In this document: in pieces, positions 16,359 through 23,546 of the stretch
Numbering within the stretch: position 1 is the stretch's first letter
How the letters are laid out: every line of letters begins with the position of its first letter
Assembly (NCBI GenBank): GCA_900753285.1
Contig: CAADYN010000058.1
Coordinates: 1 to 31,415 of the forward strand
Reading direction: 5' to 3'
DNA length: 31,415 nucleotides
Source: Clostridia bacterium
GTDB taxonomy: Bacteria > Bacillota > Clostridia > Oscillospirales > CAG-272
The notes under the pieces: generated by a model
What the model was told of the DNA's origin: nothing
The model's input: only the letters and a program-made list of their open reading frames with translations
The model's database searches: none
Position numbers and translations under genes: made by a program

Positions 16359-17573
16359 ATGAAATATATAGCGGTACTCGGTTTCGGTACAGTCGGCGGA
16401 GGAATTCCCGAAGTAATAAAAGCCGACCGAGAGAAAATAATAAAGCTCATCGGAGAGGACGTGGAAGTGAAGTACATACTTGACCTGCGCGATTTTCCGG
16501 GTTCTCCGTATGCCGCGAAGGTAGTACATGATATCAACATTATTTTAAGCGATAAAGACGTAGAGGTCGTGTGCGAGGTCATGGGCGGCTCTCATCCTGC
16601 GCGTGAGTTTTCGCTGTCGTGCATGGAAGCCGGAAAGAGCGTCGTTACCTCAAACAAGGAGGTAGTGGCAAACTACGGTGACGAGCTTCTCATGTGCGCC
16701 GCGAAAAACGGAGTTTCATACCTATTTGAAGCAAGCGTCGGCGGAGGAATACCTGTTATCCGTTCATTTACTACGTCTCTTGCAGGAGAGAAGATAAAAA
16801 GCATCACGGGAATAGTCAACGGAACGACAAACTATATCCTCACAAGAATGAAAAAAGGCGGACTTTCGTTTGACAGCGCACTCTCGGAAGCTCAGGTGCT
16901 CGGATTTGCCGAAAAAGACCCGTCGGCTGACATAGACGGAATAGACGCTCAGCGAAAAATACTCATCCTCACCGCTCTTGCGACAGGTAAGCTCTATTCT
17001 GCGGAGGATGTAGTGACAAATACGCTGAGAAACATCACCACGGCGGATATGGAAAGCGCGGCTCAGCTCGACGGAGAGGTAAAGCTCATAGCACGGGCAG
17101 AGATAGCGGATGGTGGAGACGTTTCAATGTGCGTTTCTCCCATGATAGTGAAGCATTCGTCGCTCCTGTCGGGAATATCGGATGTGTTCAACGGAATATC
17201 GGTCGAATGTGAAACGCTCGGCGAGATAATGTTCTACGGCAGAGGCGCGGGAAGAATGGCTACGGCAGGTGCAGTCGTTACGGATGTATGTGCGGCTCTC
17301 ACGGGAAGCGCAAAGCATGAGTTCGCTCCGGAATTTACACGTGCAGCAACAGATAGCGTAAAGCGATACGACAGCGAGAAATACGACTGGTGCATTACAG
17401 CGCGTGCAAGAGATGAGGAGCTGTGCTATGTCCTCGAGCATTACGACACAAAAATAAAAAAGCTCCCCAGAAGCGGAGAGCGGGCGAGAGTTTCTGCGGC
17501 AAACCTGAGCATAGACGAGCTGAAAGAAGCTGCGGGACTGCTCAGCGACCTCGAATACATACGAGTTATATGA
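16359..17573 (+). CDS. hom: Homoserine dehydrogenase
   Basis: It reduces aspartate semialdehyde to homoserine with NAD(P)H, the branch point towards threonine and methionine. I take ATG 16359, preceded by CGGAGAA with normal spacing; an in-frame ATG at 16320 has no ribosome binding site. The protein is 404 residues. The nucleotide-binding motif is LGFGTVGGG at 7-15. The catalytic domain shows GIVNGTTNYILTRM and EKDPSADIDGIDAQRK, with the expected Asp and Lys residues. After GRGAGRMATAGAVVTD the C-terminus is short (~90 residues) and only weakly like the usual ACT domain, so feedback sensing may be reduced or moved to the ACT protein encoded next. A palindromic repeat begins at the base after the stop codon. 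Confidence 0.95.
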   Translation: MKYIAVLGFGTVGGGIPEVIKADREKIIKLIGEDVEVKYILDLRDFPGSPYAAKVVHDINIILSDKDVEVVCEVMGGSHPAREFSLSCMEAGKSVVTSNKEVVANYGDELLMCAAKNGVSYLFEASVGGGIPVIRSFTTSLAGEKIKSITGIVNGTTNYILTRMKKGGLSFDSALSEAQVLGFAEKDPSADIDGIDAQRKILILTALATGKLYSAEDVVTNTLRNITTADMESAAQLDGEVKLIARAEIADGGDVSMCVSPMIVKHSSLLSGISDVFNGISVECETLGEIMFYGRGAGRMATAGAVVTDVCAALTGSAKHEFAPEFTRAATDSVKRYDSEKYDWCITARARDEELCYVLEHYDTKIKKLPRSGERARVSAANLSIDELKEAAGLLSDLEYIRVI

Positions 17574-17659
17574 GGAAGTCTCTGATTTAATGTTATTTTG
17601 CAATAAAAGTCCTTATATTTTAGACTTTTATCGCAAAATCCGATTTATTCAGAGTATCC
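17574..17659. repeat. Palindromic MITE-like repeat, copy 1
   Basis: This 86-bp element begins directly after the hom stop codon. A second copy in inverted orientation lies at 26316-26403; by hand alignment about 76 of 86 aligned bases agree, with two single-base gaps. The ends form an imperfect terminal inverted repeat (GGAAGTCTCTGA and, reversed, GGATACTCTGA). The centre is a 17-bp stem with one mismatch (17595-17611 with 17623-17639) and an 11-base loop. As RNA it would fold into a strong hairpin after hom and could act as a terminator or 3' stabiliser. No transposase is present in the window. Confidence 0.85.
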
Positions 17660-17722
17660 AAAATCCAAACGAGCGCGGGCTGAATATACTGACAACATAA
17701 GGAGCAGTATAGGAGAGAGCCT

Positions 17723-18196
17723 GTGGCAGCTTTTGCGATAACAAGGGAGAGGGATATCTCCGTCATCGACATAAGAAATCCGCCGGATATTTTCGGTATA
17801 GCGTATCTCACGTTCTCTTCTCTCGCCGAGGCAGGAGTGGATGTGGATCTGATTCTCCAAACATCCCCCGGCGGCAGAGGATGCGGCATCATGTTCACCG
17901 TGCGGGGAGAGGATTCATCTTTGGCACTGGAAACGATGAAGACACTGTACGAAAAATACGACAAGACCGAGATAATACTGAACAGAAGCGCGGAGAAAAT
18001 AAGCATATCGGGGCTTGGAATGCGCGGCGGAGTGGGAACAGCGGCGAGAATTTTGAAGACCCTCTACAGAGAGGACATATTCATCCTCGGCATATCCACG
18101 TCGGAGATAAAGATTTCCCTTGCAGTGGAGAAAAAATACGCCGACGCCGCTATGAACGCACTCCTGCGCGAGTTTGAAATGCAGCCGGACAACTGA
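17723..18196 (+). CDS. Free-standing tandem ACT protein, aspartokinase regulatory-domain type
   Basis: This 157-residue protein corresponds to the C-terminal regulatory half of aspartokinase without the kinase domain. The start is GTG 17723, 5 bp after AGGAGAG. The N-terminus (AITRERDISVIDIRNPPDIFG) matches the first ACT strand. AYLTFSSLAEAGVDVDLILQ follows, and then the second ACT, with ISISGLGMRGGVGTAARILKTLYREDI and the hallmark STSEIKISLAVE. In aspartokinases this region binds lysine or threonine and forms dimers; Bacillus makes a similar beta subunit from an internal start. Here it is a separate gene 149 bp after hom. It could modulate an aspartokinase encoded elsewhere or the adjacent Hom. 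It ends 3 bp from the convergent HAD gene. Confidence 0.86.
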   Translation: MAAFAITRERDISVIDIRNPPDIFGIAYLTFSSLAEAGVDVDLILQTSPGGRGCGIMFTVRGEDSSLALETMKTLYEKYDKTEIILNRSAEKISISGLGMRGGVGTAARILKTLYREDIFILGISTSEIKISLAVEKKYADAAMNALLREFEMQPDN

Positions 18197-18199
18197 ACA

Positions 18200-19045
18200 T
18201 CAGCCGAACATCATGTCTCTTGCCACACCGAGAGAGGGGAGCATTATGTCCGGCTTGTCTTTTTCTTCTGCGGCGTCAACATCGTCCGTTGTGCATTCTC
18301 CCGTGAGAACAAGGCAGGCGGTTATTCCGTGGCGGCGTCCTACTGCTATGTCGGTGTAGAGCCTGTCTCCGAATATTATCATGTTTTCCTTAGCCTCACC
18401 CGTAATCTCGGAGATCATGTCGACGGTTTCGCGGTACGGCTTTCCGAAGTACACGGGTTTTACGCCTGTTGAAGCTGTGATTAATGCCGCAATAGCTCCG
18501 CTGTCGGGAATGAATCCGTTCTCGGTAGGGCAGTTGAGGTCGGGGTGTGTCGAGAGAAATTCCGCGCCGTAACGGATGAAGTCGCATCCCACGACGAGCT
18601 TTTCGTAGGTCAGACCCGTGTCAAAGCTGCTTACAACAATGTCGGCGTCTCTTCCGTCCGGCTTTCCGTTTTCGTCGCATACAAGGTCAACTCCGTCGGA
18701 TAAAAACTGCCTGTACAGCGCGGGAGTTCCGATGAGGTAGACCTTTTTTCCTTTTCTGTTCCGTGTGAGAAAAGCGGAGGTGACGTTGCCTGATGTGCAA
18801 ATCTCGTCGTCCGTCGGAGCAAAACCGAGCTTTGTCAGTCTTTCAACGTAGGTTTTCGGGTCACGGGAGGCGTTGTTCGTGAAGAAAAGAATCTTCCTGC
18901 CATCCGCGCGCAGCTTTTTTATAAAGTCGATGGCGAAGTCGAATGGGTTGTTTCCGAGATAGATTGTGCCGTCCATGTCGAACACATAGAGCTTCTTCTT
19001 GCTCAGCAGGGATTTTACTTGGTCGTAGTTTTTTTCGGTCAGCAT
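18200..19045 (-). CDS. HAD-IIA family phosphatase (NagD/p-nitrophenylphosphatase type)
   Basis: This is a cytoplasmic phosphatase of the HAD superfamily with a C2 cap; relatives dephosphorylate small sugar or glycolate phosphates. It is 281 residues, typical. Motif I is VFDMDGTIYLG, with the nucleophile Asp23 and acid/base Asp25. Motif II is FFTNNAS. GKPYRETVDM carries the motif III Lys, and GDRLYTDIAVGRRHGI gives the motif IV Asps. The ATG at 19045 follows AAAGGA. No clear promoter was found in the 118 bp upstream, so expression may depend on readthrough from the small exported-protein gene. Substrate cannot be deduced. Confidence 0.92.
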   Translation of the reverse strand: MLTEKNYDQVKSLLSKKKLYVFDMDGTIYLGNNPFDFAIDFIKKLRADGRKILFFTNNASRDPKTYVERLTKLGFAPTDDEICTSGNVTSAFLTRNRKGKKVYLIGTPALYRQFLSDGVDLVCDENGKPDGRDADIVVSSFDTGLTYEKLVVGCDFIRYGAEFLSTHPDLNCPTENGFIPDSGAIAALITASTGVKPVYFGKPYRETVDMISEITGEAKENMIIFGDRLYTDIAVGRRHGITACLVLTGECTTDDVDAAEEKDKPDIMLPSLGVARDMMFG

Positions 19046-19060
19046 ATGTTTTTCCTTTAT

Positions 19061-19088
19061 AAATAAACCCGCCTGTGTGTGAGACGGG
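19061..19088 (-). terminator. Terminator of the small exported-protein gene
   Basis: On the minus strand CCCGTCT pairs with AGGCGGG (one G-T) around a 7-base loop and is followed by TTTATTT. It lies between the exported-protein gene and the HAD gene. Confidence 0.6.
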
Positions 19089-19163
19089 AGTTTTGGTTTT
19101 TGGTGGGGAAGAGATGCCGCGCTCGGACAAAGCTAATGGTTAGTCATTGCCGATTGATTATTT

Positions 19164-19553
19164 TCAGCCTTCGTGAGGGATTCTGCACTCAAATACCTGA
19201 TGCTGCCCACAGTAGTCTCCGGCGGCTGCAGGGTCATGAGGTGTTTCGGAGTGTTCGGTTGCGTCTTCTATATGTACGGCGTCGTGCAGCTTTATGAGTT
19301 TGCATGATTTCTCGTCGTGGAAGTCAAAACTTCTCTCAAAGTAGCCGCAGCTTTCGCAGTAGTACGCACTCCATGAGAGGGTTTCGTTACCGTTCACTGC
19401 CTGTTCTCCGCAGCACAGTTTCATGTTTTCACCGCAGGCAAGACAGGGCACGCTTTCTTCTTTTGAGAAAACTCCGGCGGCAAATACAGAGCACACCGAA
19501 ATTGCTGTAATTAAAACGAATACGATTAATGCGCAAACGAGAGATTTCTTCAT
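19164..19553 (-). CDS. Small exported Cys/His-rich protein of unknown function
   Basis: I do not recognise this family. The start is ATG 19553, eight bases after AGGAG, giving 129 residues. Residues 1-26 are a clear signal peptide (MKKSL, a hydrophobic core, then a VFA-A cleavage-like site). The mature part has nine Cys: CLAC (37-40), a Cys pair at 47-48, CESC (66-69) and singles at 84, 115 and 123. His is frequent towards the C-terminus. The two CxxC pairs resemble a zinc ribbon, so metal binding or disulfide bonding outside the cell is plausible. Its own promoter lies upstream (19613-19642). No partner is obvious in the neighbourhood. Confidence 0.72.
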   Translation of the reverse strand: MKKSLVCALIVFVLITAISVCSVFAAGVFSKEESVPCLACGENMKLCCGEQAVNGNETLSWSAYYCESCGYFERSFDFHDEKSCKLIKLHDAVHIEDATEHSETPHDPAAAGDYCGQHQVFECRIPHEG

Positions 19554-19612
19554 GTATGTATCTCCTAGGATAAGACTTTGCTTTGTCCTCACGCGGCAAA
19601 TTCTTCATATAT

Positions 19613-19642
19613 AGTATAACACAAGGGAAAGCGCGCAGTCAA
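19613..19642 (-). promoter_or_regulatory. Promoter of the small exported-protein gene
   Basis: On the minus strand TTGACT and TATACT are 18 bp apart, with TGT before the -10. The start would lie about 50 bp before the gene. Confidence 0.68.
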
Positions 19643-19694
19643 TGCCAAAACAATAAAAAATAGTTTTTTAACATATCCAAAAGCCCGAATAAGG

Positions 19695-19723
19695 TTGATT
19701 TTTATCCTATGTTGTGATATGAT
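19695..19723 (+). promoter_or_regulatory. Promoter of coaW
   Basis: TTGATT and TATGAT are separated by 17 bp, with TGA before the -10. The predicted start is about 25 bp before the coaW ATG, leaving a very short leader. Confidence 0.72.
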
Positions 19724-19755
19724 AAGGGAGCAACAATGTAATTTTGGAGTAAACA

Positions 19756-20598
19756 ATGTCAGGAAAAATAATCATAGGTATAGATATAGGCGGAAGCACA
19801 ACAAAAATTGTCGGATTCGATACATCTGACGGAAAAAGAGAGCTTATTCAGCCGATTTTCGTCAAGGCTACCGACCCTATAACCTCCGTCTACGGCGCAT
19901 TCGGCAAATTCCTCGACTCAAATTCACTGACTCTTGAAGATATACAGAAGGTTATGATAACAGGCGCAGGCTCGTCGTATGTGTCAAAGTCGATATACAA
20001 CCTCCCGTGCGAAAAAATAGCGGAGTTTAAATCCATAGGACTGGGCGGACTTTATCTCTCAAAGCTCGACAGCGCGATAATCACAAGCTGCGGCACCGGC
20101 ACTGCTCTTGTCTACGCAAAGGCGGGAGAAGAACCGAAATATCTCGGCGGAACGGGAGTCGGCGGCGGTACTCTCGTGGGACTGTCGAAGAAGCTCCTTT
20201 CCATGGACAACGTGGAGCACATCTCAAACCTCGCGAAGACAGGCTCAACGGAAAAGGTTGACCTCAAGATAAAGGACATCACAAAAGCGGATATCGTTCC
20301 CGGATTCGGCGACATTATGACCGCGTCAAACTTCGGACTGATGGACGACAGAGCGACAAAAGCGGACATCGCGCTCGGCATAATCAACATGGTGTTTGAA
20401 ACTATCGGCATGGTTTCGATTTTCGCCGCACGCAACTACAAAACACGCGACGTTGTCCTCACGGGAAACCTCTCCGGTGTAAGTCAGGCTCCGGCGATAT
20501 TTGAGACGCTGAACCGTATGTTCGACATGAATTTTATTATTCCCGAAAACTCACGGTTCGGTACAGTCATCGGCGCGGCTTTAGCAGGGATAGAGTAA
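19756..20598 (+). CDS. coaW: Type II pantothenate kinase
   Basis: It phosphorylates pantothenate in the first committed step of coenzyme A synthesis. It belongs to the type II (staphylococcal/eukaryotic-like) class, which is generally insensitive to CoA feedback. It is 280 residues from ATG 19756, preceded by TTGGAGT. The ASKHA-fold phosphate motif IGIDIGGSTTKIVGF is at residues 6-20. ITSCGTGTALVYA and YLGGTGVGGGTLVGLSKKLL form the second phosphate and glycine-rich loops. VVLTGNLSGVSQAP and RFGTVIGAALAGIE close the protein. It has its own promoter. The last eleven codons including the stop are repeated 48 bp downstream (20614-20646) with synonymous changes only, a mark of past recombination at the 3' end. 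Confidence 0.93.
   Translation: MSGKIIIGIDIGGSTTKIVGFDTSDGKRELIQPIFVKATDPITSVYGAFGKFLDSNSLTLEDIQKVMITGAGSSYVSKSIYNLPCEKIAEFKSIGLGGLYLSKLDSAIITSCGTGTALVYAKAGEEPKYLGGTGVGGGTLVGLSKKLLSMDNVEHISNLAKTGSTEKVDLKIKDITKADIVPGFGDIMTASNFGLMDDRATKADIALGIINMVFETIGMVSIFAARNYKTRDVVLTGNLSGVSQAPAIFETLNRMFDMNFIIPENSRFGTVIGAALAGIE
20566..20598 (+). repeat. 3' end of coaW, first copy of a 33-bp direct repeat
   Basis: It encodes VIGAALAGIE plus stop and is the functional end of coaW. It is matched by a second copy at 20614-20646, in the same frame and 48 bp on. Confidence 0.85.
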
Positions 20599-20613
20599 AC
20601 ATCTGACTGTCTA

Positions 20614-20646
20614 GTCATAGGCGCGGCACTTGCAGGGATAGAGTAA
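20614..20646 (+). repeat. Duplicated coaW 3' end, remnant outside the gene
   Basis: This stretch translates to the same VIGAALAGIE plus stop as the end of coaW. All differences are synonymous (ATC/ATA, GCT/GCA, TTA/CTT), so it derives from a diverged coding copy and not from recent slippage. The 15 bp between the two copies show no similarity to coaW. Confidence 0.85.
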
Positions 20647-20663
20647 AATAACATAATACAAAG

Positions 20664-20711
20664 AAAAGTCGTTTTTGCTTAGAGTAAATTATTCAGCTGG
20701 CGGCTTTTTAT
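20664..20711 (+). terminator. Possible terminator of coaW
   Basis: AAAAGTCG (20664-20671) can pair with CGGCTTTT (20701-20708) across a long loop, with T bases at the 3' end. The loop of about 29 bases makes this uncertain. Confidence 0.35.
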
Positions 20712-20738
20712 ATTTACAACAAATTTATAATATCTGTA

Positions 20739-20767
20739 TTGACTTGAAATGTATGCTGTGCTAAAAT
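20739..20767 (+). promoter_or_regulatory. Promoter of the cotH-like gene
   Basis: TTGACT and TAAAAT are separated by 17 bp, with TGC before the -10. The predicted start is about 35 bp before the ATG. This is a vegetative-type promoter, not an obvious sporulation sigma-K site. Confidence 0.7.
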
Positions 20768-20808
20768 TAATCATTAACATAGCATTATTGTTTGGAGAAT
20801 AACCCCGA

Positions 20809-22248
20809 ATGAACAAAAATAAAAAACTCTTGCTCTCCGTACTGCTTTTAGTCGGAATAGTGGTTGGAGTTACGCTGTCTGCCGGTCTGCACTACTGGAA
20901 TACGGAAGAAGCAGTAGAGGACGAGACGGCGGAGAGCGGTAATATAACGGAAGAAGCTCACGAAACCGCAGACGAAACTCCGCACGGAAGCACAAGACTC
21001 GGAGTGAGCCGCGGCGGAGTAACAGTAAGCGGAAAGAGCGACACGAGAGAGCTGACGGAAGAGGAAAAAGAAAAATATCCTCAGCTTACGAACATTCCGA
21101 CGCTGTACATTCAGCTCGAGAACAACAAGAGTATACACCGCATAAAACACGACGAATGGATGAACGCGACCTACACTCTTGTTGACGGAGACGAGGGAAT
21201 AGTAGAGCAGCCGTTTGAGATAAAGGGAAGAGGAAACTACTCGTGGTCGATGAGCAAAAAGCCGTATGCCATGAAGCTCGGTGAAGCCGCTTCTCTTCTC
21301 GGAATGGGCAAAGGCAAAAACTGGGTGCTCATCGCTAACTGGAGCGACAAAACCCTCATGCGAAACTACCTTACAATGCAGCTCGCGAGAAACATCGGTC
21401 TTGAATATTCCTCCGACTGCAAGTACGTCGACGTATATTTCAACGGAAAATACAACGGAAACTATGTCCTCACGGAGAAGATTACCATCGGCAAGAACAG
21501 AGTGAACATTGACCCCGAGACCTGCGGACTGTTTGAGATAGAAATGACGTACCGCCACGGTGATTGCACATGGTGTATCAGCCTGCCGAGCGGAGTTCAC
21601 GTTACCTTCAAAGAGCCTGCCGCCGACGACTACGGTACGGAATTCAAAGAAAAACAGCTGACGAAATTCCGCTCGCTGTTCACAAAAGCCGATATTTCGA
21701 TTACTCAAAAAGGCTACGAATACTACTCTCGGTATATCGACGTGGATTCGTTCATCGACTGGTATATCGTTAACGAATTCGTGAAAAACTTCGACTCCGG
21801 CTTCACTACGAGCTGCTACTGCTATGTCAGTGAGGACGGAAAGATACACATGGGACCCGTATGGGACTACGACACCTGCATGGGAAACCAAGCCGCCGCA
21901 ACCTGCGTAGAGTACGAGGGATACCATGTCGGAACATCGCAGTGGTATGACGCGCTTCTGCATGACGAGACCTTCTTTCGTATGCTTTGCGAGAGATGGA
22001 CGTTCCTCATCGACAGCGGCGCAATTCAGGAAAACTTCTTTGATTTGATGACGACAACCGACGAATACATCTCCGAGTCTTGCACCGAAAACTTCAAGAT
22101 TTGGAAGGACGCGCTCGCGTTTGACGGACTGAGAGGAAGCCACCTGTCGACATACACGCATGAGGACGAGGTCGAATACGTGAGAACATGGATGACGAAC
22201 CGCATGAACTGGCTCTCATCGCAGTGGTATATCGGAGACAATAAATAA
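20809..22248 (+). CDS. CotH-family protein kinase-like membrane protein
   Basis: CotH of Bacillus is a protein kinase that phosphorylates spore coat proteins; many clostridia carry secreted relatives of unknown target. It is 479 residues from ATG 20809. One N-terminal hydrophobic segment (about 7-26) acts as a signal anchor and is followed by an acidic Glu/Thr linker, so the domain faces outside. CotH landmarks are EIKGRGNYSWSMSKKPYAMKL, LIANWSDKTLMRNYL with the conserved Arg-Asn, and VDVYFNGKYNGNYVLTEK. The metal-binding motif HMGPVWDYDTCMGN has Asp353 and Asp355. It has its own sigma-A-type promoter, and the gpr-spoIIP pair lies convergently downstream. A spore role is possible, but an envelope-protein target in growing cells fits the promoter equally well. 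Confidence 0.9.
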   Translation: MNKNKKLLLSVLLLVGIVVGVTLSAGLHYWNTEEAVEDETAESGNITEEAHETADETPHGSTRLGVSRGGVTVSGKSDTRELTEEEKEKYPQLTNIPTLYIQLENNKSIHRIKHDEWMNATYTLVDGDEGIVEQPFEIKGRGNYSWSMSKKPYAMKLGEAASLLGMGKGKNWVLIANWSDKTLMRNYLTMQLARNIGLEYSSDCKYVDVYFNGKYNGNYVLTEKITIGKNRVNIDPETCGLFEIEMTYRHGDCTWCISLPSGVHVTFKEPAADDYGTEFKEKQLTKFRSLFTKADISITQKGYEYYSRYIDVDSFIDWYIVNEFVKNFDSGFTTSCYCYVSEDGKIHMGPVWDYDTCMGNQAAATCVEYEGYHVGTSQWYDALLHDETFFRMLCERWTFLIDSGAIQENFFDLMTTTDEYISESCTENFKIWKDALAFDGLRGSHLSTYTHEDEVEYVRTWMTNRMNWLSSQWYIGDNK

Positions 22249-22253
22249 AAAAC

Positions 22254-22305
22254 ATCCGGTGATAATGGGGAAGGAGCAGGACCCCGCTGTCACCGGATAT
22301 TTTTG
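22254..22305. terminator. Bidirectional terminator between cotH-like gene and spoIIP
   Basis: ATCCGGTGA (22254-22262) pairs with TCACCGGAT (22290-22298), with an inner GGGG/CCCC pairing. T runs follow in the plus direction and A runs precede it, so it can end both convergent transcripts. Confidence 0.88.
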
Positions 22306-22346
22306 TGGGTAAAATTACCCGAGGCTACTCTGAAATGAAATCGGAG

Positions 22347-23480
22347 TCAACCTTGTATCTCACGTGCCAAGGCTTCAGCGAAAATATCGGCGCTGAGTAA
22401 TGCCTCGTCAAGCGTAGACGCACATGAACCTATCTCAACAAGCATAGAACCCTTAGTGTATTGCTCGTTGAACGAAGCGGAACGAAGATTTATGTTCCTC
22501 ATTATAGTGGGATAGTCCGCTGAGATGCCGCATTGGAGCCGCAGAGCTAAGGTGAGATTGTCTCTCCAGCCTGTGTGACCCGAGCCGCCGTAGTCCGTTC
22601 CCACGACGAACATTATCTGCGCTGCCTTGACCTTGTTCTCGATAGTGGCGGTGGGAGCGTAGTATTCGCCGTCCTCGCCCATTATGGAGTCGCGGTGAAT
22701 GTCGATTATGTATGAGATTGACGGATATTCTTCAATGTATTTCTTTATCGCGAGGGAGGCGTTGTAATACGACATATTGAAGTCGGGATTGTCGTACAGC
22801 ACGGGGGAGTGAATGGTCTTTATTCCGCTGTCGTTCAGCTTCTGCGTAACTCTCTCTCCGAGCGCAACGACATTTTTTTCGCTGTCCGTCGTCCTGTAGC
22901 CGCTGTCGGAGGCGTCTGAAAATCCTTCGCTGCCGTGAGTGTGAAGAATCAGCACAAGAGGTTCGCCCTCCCCGTATACTGCGTAAAGCTCCTCTGCCCT
23001 CGGTATGATTCGTCCTGCGGCGAGAAGAGCGTCTGTGTCGGGCTCATACGGAGTCTCGTTCGACAGCTCTATCGGTATCGGCGTTATTACGTATTCTTCA
23101 CGGGCGGTCTCTGCATCTGTCTTTGCGTCAGTCGGAGATGGAGAGGTGGTCTCGTCTTTCGCTACGGTTTCTGGAACGCTCTCTTTCACCTCGGATGAAG
23201 CCACAGCCACAGCGTCACGTCCCGTTATCGTCTTTACGGCGAGCTTTGTTATGCTTTCCGCGGATATGTCGAGCTTTCCGAATATATAAATCCCGCAGAA
23301 CAGCGCGGTCGTCAGTGTGACAAGGCACATGGCTGACACGAAAATCTTCTTTAAAATGCTTCCAGTCTGAGCCGGAGAGGGAGCTTCTTCAGTGCTTTCG
23401 GTTTCAGTCGGAGAATCGGCTTCGATTTTTTCTTCTTCCTTCAGCTCCGCGGTGAGCAGCATATCTTTTTTTTCGTCCAT
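22347..23480 (-). CDS. spoIIP: Stage II sporulation protein P (SpoIIP)
   Basis: SpoIIP is the amidase/endopeptidase that with SpoIID and SpoIIM digests septal peptidoglycan and drives engulfment. It is 377 residues from ATG 23480, which follows GGAGG. The N-terminus (about 44 residues) is acidic and cytoplasmic, one TM helix spans about 45-67, and a Thr/Glu/Ala-rich linker reaches about 150. The catalytic domain starts with VLILHTHGSEGF, where His180 and Glu185 are the expected metal ligands. IIDIHRDS, IMFVVGTDYGGSGHTGWRDN and SMLVEIGSCASTLDEAL, with the conserved Glu, follow. The gene is 66 bp after gpr on the same strand, the same order as in Bacillus subtilis. A short hairpin-free gap suggests cotranscription. 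Confidence 0.93.
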   Translation of the reverse strand: MDEKKDMLLTAELKEEEKIEADSPTETESTEEAPSPAQTGSILKKIFVSAMCLVTLTTALFCGIYIFGKLDISAESITKLAVKTITGRDAVAVASSEVKESVPETVAKDETTSPSPTDAKTDAETAREEYVITPIPIELSNETPYEPDTDALLAAGRIIPRAEELYAVYGEGEPLVLILHTHGSEGFSDASDSGYRTTDSEKNVVALGERVTQKLNDSGIKTIHSPVLYDNPDFNMSYYNASLAIKKYIEEYPSISYIIDIHRDSIMGEDGEYYAPTATIENKVKAAQIMFVVGTDYGGSGHTGWRDNLTLALRLQCGISADYPTIMRNINLRSASFNEQYTKGSMLVEIGSCASTLDEALLSADIFAEALAREIQG

Positions 23481-23546
23481 CTGTAAGTCCTCCGTTTCAT
23501 GCTAAATTATATTCCCGTGCAGAGGACTATATGACAAGCAAAAGCT

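Noticed and set aside
20848..22161. 437-codon open frame antisense to the cotH-like gene
   Set aside because: It is opposite a well-supported gene with promoter and domain motifs, and looks like a reverse-complement shadow.
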